Of a stretch of 64,000 nucleotides of DNA, positions 58,165 to 64,000 are shown piece by piece. This DNA comes from Amycolatopsis sp. NBRC 101858 (GTDB taxonomy: Bacteria > Actinomycetota > Actinomycetes > Mycobacteriales > Pseudonocardiaceae): assembly GCF_030269325.1 (NCBI RefSeq), contig NZ_BSTD01000002.1, positions 1,488,001 through 1,552,000 of the forward strand, read 5' to 3'. A model generated the notes under the pieces. That model ran no database searches, was not told where the DNA came from, and saw only the letters and a program-made list of their open reading frames with translations. Both the position numbers and the translations under genes were made by a program. Numbering within the stretch: the first letter of the stretch is position 1; every line of letters starts with the position of its first letter.

Positions 58165-58249
58165 CGAAAGTATGTCCCGTTTGAGCGAAATTACGCCGTC
58201 CAGACGCGTAAGTGTCGGCGTCGGCGAGCGCACCTCCCGCTCGTCCGCG

Positions 58250-58282
58250 GCTCGCCACGCCGAAGGACCCGGCGTGGCGAGC
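58250..58282 (-). terminator. Strong hairpin after the secreted protein gene
   Basis: GCTCGCCACGCCG pairs perfectly with CGGCGTGGCGAGC (13 bp, 7-base loop AAGGACC), 15 bases after the stop at 58298. It should insulate the KDH-fusion promoter from upstream transcription. Confidence 0.7.
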
Positions 58283-58297
58283 GTTCCTCACGAACGA

Positions 58298-58927
58298 TCA
58301 GCTGATCGGCAGGAAGGCTCTCGGCGACAGGATGACGCACCCGCTGCCCGAAAGGAGGGTCACCCCACCGGACAGGAGGAGTGCCAGCCCGCTGGGCCGG
58401 GGTGACGTCGCGGTCGTGGTCGCCTGGTAGTACGGGCTGAACATGACGGAACTGTCGACGAGGGTGCCGGAGACGATCCCCATGTCGATCGTGGTGAAGT
58501 TGTAGGTGACCACGAGGCTGCGGTAGATCATCGGCCCCTGGTACGAGGTCATGCCCCAGACGACTCTCGCCACGCCGTCACCGGGGACGTCGTCGAAGAT
58601 GTCGATCCACGCGGCACCGCAGTTCCCGGTGACCGTGCCGTCGGTGCTCGCATCGCCGGGCGCGGGGCACTGCTTCTGTTCGACGGCCTTGCCGAGCGCC
58701 TCGGCGGACATACCGGCGCAGTCGAACTTCATCTCGGCCGTGATCCTCGCGACCGGCTTGGCCGAGGTGCTCGAAGTGAAGTCGCGGTGCAGCGTGGGTG
58801 GCGCCGGTGCGGTTTCCGCCTGCGCCGCGGGAGCCGCCGACGCCACGCCCACCCCGACCGCCAGGACCATCCCCAGCAATCGTCTCCGGCCACCGGTCCG
58901 ATTCCGGAATGCCTTGTGCTTGAACAT
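58298..58927 (-). CDS. Secreted protein of unknown function
   Basis: 209 residues. ATG 58927 with AGGAGC upstream decides the start over a longer frame. Sec signal at about 1-37 (RRLLGMVLAVGVGVASAAPAAQA). The mature part has three cysteines in its first half (FDCAGMSAE, QKQCPAPGD, GNCGAAWIDIFDD), followed by beta-rich WGMTSYQGPMIYRSLVVTYNF and a hydrophobic stretch (LALLLSGGVTLLSGSGCVIL) near the C-terminus that may be a membrane anchor. Not recognised. Monocistronic, with a hairpin behind it. Confidence 0.75.
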   Translation of the reverse strand: MFKHKAFRNRTGGRRRLLGMVLAVGVGVASAAPAAQAETAPAPPTLHRDFTSSTSAKPVARITAEMKFDCAGMSAEALGKAVEQKQCPAPGDASTDGTVTGNCGAAWIDIFDDVPGDGVARVVWGMTSYQGPMIYRSLVVTYNFTTIDMGIVSGTLVDSSVMFSPYYQATTTATSPRPSGLALLLSGGVTLLSGSGCVILSPRAFLPIS

Positions 58928-59040
58928 GTTCCAGCTCCTATCGTCAGCACGACAGACCATGCGAACGGAGTGTGCTGGCGGCAACTGGACAGCCGATGTA
59001 CGACCACTGGACAGCCGCTGTACGGGCCCGCGTCCCGCTG

Positions 59041-59634
59041 TCAGCGGATGTGCGCGAGGCGCCGTCGTTCGAGGACGAGCGCGAGCGCGTAGGCGCCGCC
59101 GCCCGCGATGGCGAGGATCCAGAACAGGCCCGGCGTGCCGGCGACGAGAGCGATCGTGGAGATGAGGGCCAGCCAGCTGCCGAGGGCGTAGTGCACGAGG
59201 TTGCGGCGTGCGACGCCTTCGGCGATGTAGAGCAGGCCGACGACGAGGCCGGAGCCGGTCGGCCAGAGGACGGTCGGCAGGTCGGCGGCGCCGGAGATCG
59301 TGGTGAGACCGGTGATGGCGAGGAACAGGGCGGCGAAGCCGGTGATCCAGGACAGGCCGAGCAGCTGGCCGATCAGCGCGGTGCGCTTGTCGGCGCCGCG
59401 TTGGGCTCGGGTGGCGCCGAGGGTGGAGAAGACGGTGCCGGCGGCGAGGCCGGCCACGAGCAGCGCCGGGGGTAGCCAGCCGGGCAGTGCGAACAGCGGG
59501 TCGTCGCCCCGGGAGACGGCGGTGGCGCCGTGTCCCAGGACGTAGGCGGATCCGAAGCCGGCGTAGGCGGCGCGGTTGTCGACGTCGCCGACGCGGGTGA
59601 CGGCGGGGGCGGCGGGGAGCGCGAGGGTGGTCAT
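59041..59634 (-). CDS. Polytopic membrane protein, function unknown
   Basis: 197 residues with about six short helices (LPPALLVAGLAAGTVFSTLG, LLGLSWITGFAALFLAITGL, TVLWPTGSGLVVGLLYIAEG, HYALGSWLALISTIALVAG, GLFWILAIAGGGAYALALVL). GGAGG lies about 8 bases before ATG 59634. Directly downstream of the broken TetR gene, separated by about 30 bases, and so plausibly its former target. Confidence 0.75.
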   Translation of the reverse strand: MTTLALPAAPAVTRVGDVDNRAAYAGFGSAYVLGHGATAVSRGDDPLFALPGWLPPALLVAGLAAGTVFSTLGATRAQRGADKRTALIGQLLGLSWITGFAALFLAITGLTTISGAADLPTVLWPTGSGLVVGLLYIAEGVARRNLVHYALGSWLALISTIALVAGTPGLFWILAIAGGGAYALALVLERRRLAHIR

Positions 59635-59665
59635 GGCTGGTGCCTCCAGGCGGGGTGTGCAGCGG

Positions 59666-60248
59666 TCAGTTCTCGACGAGGTGGGCCAGCGGGACGGTCA
59701 GCCGCCGGGTGATGTCGGTGGGCCAGGGATAGGAACTGGCGACGATGCGCTGGTGGGCGAGGCCGTGCAGGCCCAGCCACAGGACGATCGCGTCGGTGGC
59801 CGGGTCGTCGCTGAGGGCGTCGCCCGAGGCGGCACACGCGGTGAGGCAGTCGGTGAGGACCCGCAGCGCTTCCGCGCCCTGGGGGCTCCCGTGGTCGCCG
59901 AACATGGCGCGGTAGCGCTGCGGATGGCGCCGGGCGTACTCGAGGTAGGTCCGGCAGACGGCGTGCAGCCGCTGCCGGGGCTCCTCGACGGCCGCCGCGG
60001 TGGCTCGGAGCCGGTCCGCCAGGTCGGCGAAACCGCACTGCGCGACGGCGAGCAGGATGCCCGGCCGGTCGGGGAAGTGGGCGTAGATCGAGGGGCGGCG
60101 CGATCCCGATCCGGCGGGCCACGGCTCGCAAGGTCACGGCCCGTTCGCCGCCGCCGGCGTCGAGCAGGTCGAGCGCGGCGGCCACGATCTGCTCGCGGAG
60201 CCGGCCGCCCTCCCCGCGGGGGTTGCGCGGCCGGCGCGGCGCGGTCAC
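59666..60248 (-). pseudogene. TetR-family regulator broken by a +1 frameshift
   Basis: From GTG 60248 the frame reads the TetR start (RGEGGRLREQIVAAALDLLD...TLRAVARRIGIAPP). It then loses register at a CCCC run (60095-60092 on the minus strand), where IYAHFPDRPGILLAVAQ should follow. One base fewer restores that helix and the rest of the protein, ending VLWLGLHGLAHQRIVASSYPWPTDITRRLTVPLAHLVEN at 59666. It is clearly paralogous to the intact TetR at 61405-62046. Either a real inactivating insertion or a homopolymer sequencing error. Confidence 0.88.
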
Positions 60249-60258
60249 GGCCGGCGCC

Positions 60259-61296
60259 CTACGGGACGATGACGACTTTGCCGGCGACGGTGCGCGACTC
60301 GGCCAGCGCCAGCGCCGCACCGGCGTCGGCCAGCGGGTACTCCGCGGCGACCTGGGCGGTGAGGACGCCGTCGGCGAGCAGCCGCAGCACCTGGGTGAGG
60401 TCCTCGCGCAGCCGGTCCCGGAAGGTGCTCAGACGACGCTTGCCGGCCCAGAAGTTGTAGAAGCGCGCGCCCTTGCCGTTGGGCAGGTAGTTCCACAAAG
60501 CCAGCCGTGCGAACGACTTCAGCACCGGCAGCTGGGAGTTGCCGTCCTCGTCCTTGGTGGCCGCGGTGCCGTAGGACACCAGCGTCCCGCCGCGGCGCAG
60601 CAGCTTCCAGGAGTCCTTGAGCCCGGCGCCGCCGACGTGGTCGAACACCGCGTCCACGCCCTCCGGCGCGAGCTCCCGGATTCGCCGGTACATCTCCGGG
60701 TCGCGGTAGTCGACCGGGATCGCGCCCAGCTCGCGCACGGTGTCGTGGTGGCGGGGCGACGCCGTGCCGATCACCGTCATCCCGGCGTGGCGGGCCAGCT
60801 GCACGAGCGTCGACCCGACGCCGCCGTTGGCGCCGAGCACCACGATCGTCGCGCCGGCGGGCACCTTCGCGCTGCGGTACAGCATCTGCCAGGCCGTGAC
60901 CCCGTTGACCACGACGGTTTCCGCCTCGGCCGCCGGCACGCCGTCCGGCACGGGCACCAGGTCCGCGGCGTCGAGCTGCAGGGAGCTGGCCCAGCCGCCG
61001 ATCTTGGTGACCGCGGCGAACCGGCGCCCGACCAGCGAGCCGTCCACCCGCGGGCCGACGGCGGTGACCGTGCCGACCACGTCGTAGCCGGGCACGAAGG
61101 GGAACGGTGGCTGGTCGTAGTACTTGCCGCGGCGCATCTGCTGCTCGGCGAAGGACACGCCGGTCGCGTCCATTCGCAGGGTCACCCGGCCCGCGGTCGG
61201 CGCGGGGAGGTCGCGGGTGCGCACCTGCAGGCCGCTCGCCTCGACCTTGCCCGGCAGGACGACCTCGGTGACCTGGGTGGCAACGGTGCTGTTCAT
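60259..61296 (-). CDS. Medium-chain (quinone-type) NADPH oxidoreductase
   Basis: 345 residues with a GroES-like N-terminal half (RVTLRMDATGVSFAEQQMRRG, PFPFVPGYDVVGTVTAVGPRV) and a Rossmann domain (IVVLGANGGVGSTLVQLARHAG). It lacks structural zinc cysteines, as in quinone oxidoreductases of the MDR superfamily. It reduces quinones or enones with NAD(P)H in the cytoplasm. ATG 61296 has GGAG 7 bases upstream. It is divergent from the TetR at 61405 across a 108-bp spacer with palindromes, so it is that TetR's probable target; the pseudogene TetR follows it 10 bases on. Confidence 0.9.
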   Translation of the reverse strand: MNSTVATQVTEVVLPGKVEASGLQVRTRDLPAPTAGRVTLRMDATGVSFAEQQMRRGKYYDQPPFPFVPGYDVVGTVTAVGPRVDGSLVGRRFAAVTKIGGWASSLQLDAADLVPVPDGVPAAEAETVVVNGVTAWQMLYRSAKVPAGATIVVLGANGGVGSTLVQLARHAGMTVIGTASPRHHDTVRELGAIPVDYRDPEMYRRIRELAPEGVDAVFDHVGGAGLKDSWKLLRRGGTLVSYGTAATKDEDGNSQLPVLKSFARLALWNYLPNGKGARFYNFWAGKRRLSTFRDRLREDLTQVLRLLADGVLTAQVAAEYPLADAGAALALAESRTVAGKVVIVP

Positions 61297-61324
61297 GGCT
61301 GACTCCGTATCCGCTCGCTTGTGG

Positions 61325-61357
61325 TTACGGACGTAAAGTTACACAAGTAAGTCTTAC
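61325..61357. promoter_or_regulatory. Two palindromes in the TetR/oxidoreductase spacer
   Basis: TTACGGACGTAA (61325-61336) and GTAAGTCTTAC (61347-61357) are inverted repeats with shared GTAA/TTAC half-sites, 22 bases apart, between the divergent genes. They probably bind the TetR encoded at 61405 and control both directions. Confidence 0.6.
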
Positions 61358-61404
61358 GGGCACAAGAGCTAACACCCATAAGTTTTCCGATGTAAGCTAA
61401 CGCC

Positions 61405-62046
61405 ATGACCGACGAGCCGACCGCCACATCCACCCGCACCCGCAACCGCCGAGGCGAGGGCGGCCGCCTTCGCGAGGAGATCGTGGCCGCGGCGGTCGAC
61501 CTGCTCGACGAGATCGGGGACGAGAGCGCCATCACGCTGCGGTCCGTCGCACGCCGAGCCGGGATCGCCGCGCCGTCGATCTACCGCCACTTCCCCGACC
61601 AGCCCGCCATCATGCTGGCCGTGGTCCAGCGGGCGTTCGTCGAACTGGAGGCACAACTGCGGGCCGGCCTGGACGCCGCGGGCGACGACCCCCGAACGCG
61701 GCTGTTCGCCTGCTGCCACGCCTACCTGCGGTTCGCCGAGGAGCACCCCGAGCGGTACCGCTCCATGTTCGGCGGCCTCTGGATGCCCGCCCTGCACGAC
61801 ACCTCCGTGACCGAGAACGACGTGGCCACCCTCGGCGACGCGTGCACCCGGCTGCTCACCGAAACACTGGCCGACTGCGTCACGGCCGGCCAGTCCGCCG
61901 GCACCGACCTGCACGCCGATGCCGTCGCGCTGTGGCTGGGCCTGCACGGCCTCGCCCACCAGCGCGCGGTGACGGTCGCCTTCCCGTGGCCGCCGGACAT
62001 CGCCGACCGGATCATCACCGCACTGGCCCACCTCGGCACCGGATGA
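61405..62046 (+). CDS. TetR-family transcriptional regulator
   Basis: 213 residues. HTH at about 20-65 (GGRLREEIVAAAVDLLDEIG...SVARRAGIAAPSIYRHFPDQ). C-terminal TetR_C_13-like ligand domain with YLRFAEEHPERYRSMFG and ADAVALWLGLHGLAHQRAV. No clear Shine-Dalgarno before the ATG. It is intact, unlike its paralogue at 59666-60248, with which it shares the N-terminus and the LWLGLHGLAHQR motif. Flanked by two oxidoreductases of the same superfamily. Confidence 0.92.
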   Translation: MTDEPTATSTRTRNRRGEGGRLREEIVAAAVDLLDEIGDESAITLRSVARRAGIAAPSIYRHFPDQPAIMLAVVQRAFVELEAQLRAGLDAAGDDPRTRLFACCHAYLRFAEEHPERYRSMFGGLWMPALHDTSVTENDVATLGDACTRLLTETLADCVTAGQSAGTDLHADAVALWLGLHGLAHQRAVTVAFPWPPDIADRIITALAHLGTG

Positions 62047-62064
62047 GCGTCCGCCGAGCATCGT

Positions 62065-62988
62065 TCAGGCGACCTTGACGACGACCTTCCCCGCGGCATG
62101 GCCGTTCTCGACGGTGGCCAGGGCGGCCGGCGCGTCGGCCAACGGGTGGACCGCGGTGATCGCCGGTGCGAGAACTCCGTCCAGCGCCAGCCGGGCGGTG
62201 CGCTCCAGGTTCGCGCGGTCGAGGCGCCGCTCGACGAACCGGCCGCCGATCTCGGACACGGACTGATCGCCCACGGCGACGACGGTGCGGGGATCGCGCC
62301 CCAGCGAGGCGACCGCTCGCAGCGAGGCGCCGCCGACCAGGTCGACGATCCCGTCGAAGCCGTCCGGAACCAGCTCACGAGCCACGCCGAGGACGTCCTC
62401 GGCCGCGTAGTCGAGGAACCGCACGCCGGCGGCCTCGGCGTACGGGCGCTTGGCGGCACTGCCGGTGCCGAGCACCCGCAGGCCGCGCGCCGCGGCCAGC
62501 TGGGCGACGGCGAGGCCGACCCCGCCGCCGACGCCGTTGACCAGGATCGTGGCGCCGGCCGGGAGGCCGAGCTGGTCGAGCGCGTCGACCGCGGTCGTCC
62601 CGGCGATCGGCAGCGTCGCCGCCACGGTCGCGGACAGCCCCGCCGGGATGCGCGCGGTGTTCGGGGCCGACAGCACCGTCGTCTCGGCGTACGTGCCGCC
62701 GCCGGTGAGCGCGAACCCGAAGACCGCGTCCCCCACCTCGAGCCCGTCGACGCCTTCCCCCAGGGCGAGAACCGTGCCCGCGGCCTCCATCCCCAGCACG
62801 AGCGGGAACGGGCGCCCGCCGTCGAGCCCGGGGACCAGGCCCGCGCGCAGCAGGTGATCAAGCGGGTTCACGCCGGCGACGTCGACCCGCACCAGCACCT
62901 CACCGGAACCGGGCTCAGGATCGGGACGGTCGAAGAACTCCTGCACCTCCGGCCCGCCGTACCTGCCGAAACCCCATGCCTGTCCCAT
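62065..62988 (-). CDS. Quinone oxidoreductase-like MDR enzyme
   Basis: 307 residues. GroES-like part (VRVDVAGVNPLDHLLRAG, FPLVLGMEAAGTVLALGEGV) and NADPH site ILVNGVGGGVGLAVAQLAA near 148-166, without zinc cysteines. Reduces quinones or activated alkenes. ATG 62988 follows AAGGCAG. It is read from the MerR side and is convergent with the TetR gene. The MerR gene ends 71 bases upstream in the same direction, so joint transcription is possible. Confidence 0.9.
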   Translation of the reverse strand: MGQAWGFGRYGGPEVQEFFDRPDPEPGSGEVLVRVDVAGVNPLDHLLRAGLVPGLDGGRPFPLVLGMEAAGTVLALGEGVDGLEVGDAVFGFALTGGGTYAETTVLSAPNTARIPAGLSATVAATLPIAGTTAVDALDQLGLPAGATILVNGVGGGVGLAVAQLAAARGLRVLGTGSAAKRPYAEAAGVRFLDYAAEDVLGVARELVPDGFDGIVDLVGGASLRAVASLGRDPRTVVAVGDQSVSEIGGRFVERRLDRANLERTARLALDGVLAPAITAVHPLADAPAALATVENGHAAGKVVVKVA

Positions 62989-63059
62989 TTTTCACTGCCT
63001 TCCGACGACCGGCCCGGTGGCTCCGGGCCCTGCGGTCATCGTCACCGCTCACACCGGTG

Positions 63060-63458
63060 TCAAGGGCAACCGGCTGAGGCAGGGCTCACAGCGTCAGCCA
63101 GCTCCGCCCGGTGCCGGCTGTTGGCGTCGAGCAGGGCGTCGAGGGCGTCCCGGGACTCGACCAGGTGCGCGATCTCGGCGTCGATCCGGTCGCGCTCGCG
63201 CTTCATCGTGGCGAAGGCGAAGTCGACGACACCCGCGTCACCGGGCGTCTCCACGCACGGCAGCACGGTCGCGATCACCCGGCTGGACAGGCCGGCGTCG
63301 AACAGCTGCCGGATGAGGGACACGCGCTGGACCTCGGCGTCGGAATAGTGCCGCTGTCCGGCCGCGGAGCGAACGCTGGTCAGCAGGCCCTGCGCCTCGT
63401 AGTACCGCAGGGAACGCGCACTCACACCCGTGCGCCGGGACAGCTCGCCGATCCTCAT
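63060..63458 (-). CDS. MerR-family transcriptional regulator
   Basis: 132 residues. Winged helix at 1-70 (MRIGELSRRTGVSARSLRYY...GQRHYSDAEVQRVSLIRQL), then a coiled-coil dimer helix (FAFATMKRERDRIDAEIAHLVESRDALDALLDAN). It lacks a C-terminal metal-binding cysteine cluster (one Cys near 87 and the last CP), so it is probably a drug- or redox-type MerR. Between the amidohydrolase and the MDR gene, same strand; the MDR is a likely target. Confidence 0.92.
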   Translation of the reverse strand: MRIGELSRRTGVSARSLRYYEAQGLLTSVRSAAGQRHYSDAEVQRVSLIRQLFDAGLSSRVIATVLPCVETPGDAGVVDFAFATMKRERDRIDAEIAHLVESRDALDALLDANSRHRAELADAVSPASAGCP

Positions 63459-63498
63459 CCCCCGAAGTTACGCCACCCGGACCGCGCACCCCGGCCGG

Positions 63499-64000
63499 TC
63501 AGCGGCGGATGCCGGCGACGAGCTCTTCCCAGTTCCGGTGCGCGATCCGCTCGCGGTCCGCCTCGCTCACCGGCGCCTGCTCCAGGAAGTGCCGCGCGGA
63601 CCCGGCGCGCTCGCGGTTGAACGGGTGGTCGGACGCGTACATGATCCGCTCGGCCCCCACCGTCTCCAGGCTCCACCGCAGGTACTTGTGGCTGGAGATG
63701 CCGCCGGGGGTGATGAAGATGTTGGCACGGAAGTACTCCGCGATCGGCCGCCGCAGCTCGGTGAGCCGGTCCAGCGCCGCGACGCGATCGAGGTAGAACA
63801 ACACCACCTCGCCCCAGTGCCCCAGGATGAGCCGGAGATCGGGGAACCGGTCGAAGACGCCGGCGAGGATCATCCGGAGCACGGTCAGCCCGGCGTCGTA
63901 GTGCCAGCCGAACGTGCCGGTGGCCAGCATGTCGTCCACCCGCGTGCCGAAACCGCGGTAGTAGGCCTCGGTGACGGCCGCGACCGGAACGCCCGGGTGC
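63499..64000 (-). CDS. Amidohydrolase-2 family enzyme (5' end outside window)
   Basis: The last 167 or so codons, continuing past the right edge (in frame from the window end: HPGVPVAAVTEAYYRGFGTR, then VDDMLATGTFGWHYDAG). TIM-barrel metal motifs: LILGHWGEVVLFYLDR carries a metal His, and IMYASDHPFN carries the catalytic Asp. The type is close to gamma-resorcylate/ACMSD-like decarboxylases and hydrolases of the amidohydrolase superfamily, which act on aromatic acids. The 3' end is complete, 41 bases before the MerR start. Confidence 0.88.
   Translation of the reverse strand, partial: HPGVPVAAVTEAYYRGFGTRVDDMLATGTFGWHYDAGLTVLRMILAGVFDRFPDLRLILGHWGEVVLFYLDRVAALDRLTELRRPIAEYFRANIFITPGGISSHKYLRWSLETVGAERIMYASDHPFNRERAGSARHFLEQAPVSEADRERIAHRNWEELVAGIRR

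Overview
The window is very GC-rich DNA from a filamentous actinomycete. An Amycolatopsis-like member of the Pseudonocardiaceae is the best guess, from gene content: a giant modular type I polyketide synthase (PKS), an AfsR/SARP regulator, WXG-type small proteins, a secreted Endo-H-like glycosidase, several TetR regulators, and GTG starts with ATGA/GTGA gene overlaps. This is inference; there is no rRNA or other marker gene. I saw no tRNA, rRNA or CRISPR array.

Layout. 1-15571 (minus) is a single uninterrupted PKS reading frame of at least 5190 codons that runs off the left edge. It starts with a KSQ loading module, followed by two complete extension modules and most of a third. This is the 5' end of an assembly-line gene, and the right side of it looks like the edge of the biosynthetic cluster. 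15.7-22.1 kb holds housekeeping and stress genes: a VOC protein, an EF-hand protein, a membrane protein, a TetR facing a Tat-exported multicopper oxidase, and an M15 peptidase. 22.6-25.7 kb is a large secreted glycosidase behind a perfect 16-bp LacI-like palindrome. 25.7-35.3 kb (minus) is one tightly packed nine-gene operon: polar-amino-acid-type ABC importer, CapA-like phosphoesterase, class III CoA-transferase, two 2-hydroxyacyl-CoA-dehydratase-like subunits and two secreted alpha/beta hydrolases. It faces a divergent PaaX-family regulator.

36.6-42.9 kb is a run of small accessory genes (mycothiol-dependent isomerase family, YdeI, SCO6745 family with an in-frame stop near its start, lipoprotein, kinase-like protein, TetR) ending in an internally deleted IS481-type transposase. 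43.1-47.7 kb has an AfsR-like regulator and three WXG/ESX-like small genes. 48.1 kb is an Endo-H-like GH18. 49.0-52.4 kb (minus) is a coupled trio of lipoprotein, PrsW-family membrane protease and an exported protein with a GH-E (HNH/EndoVII-type) nuclease tail, the best candidate for an undescribed toxin system. 52.5-64.0 kb contains an ArsR-type regulator, an FAH-family enzyme, a PA14/propeller/CBM/KDH fusion, two TetR-oxidoreductase pairs (one TetR frameshifted), a MerR and a partial amidohydrolase.

How the genes work together. The nine-gene operon reads as an extracellular hydrolysis, import, CoA activation and elimination route that PaaX would sense through an acyl-CoA. The dehydratase-like pair, however, lacks most of the expected Fe-S cysteines. 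The PrsW/nuclease trio suggests proteolytic release of a membrane-held toxin. Both are inferences from sequence and context.
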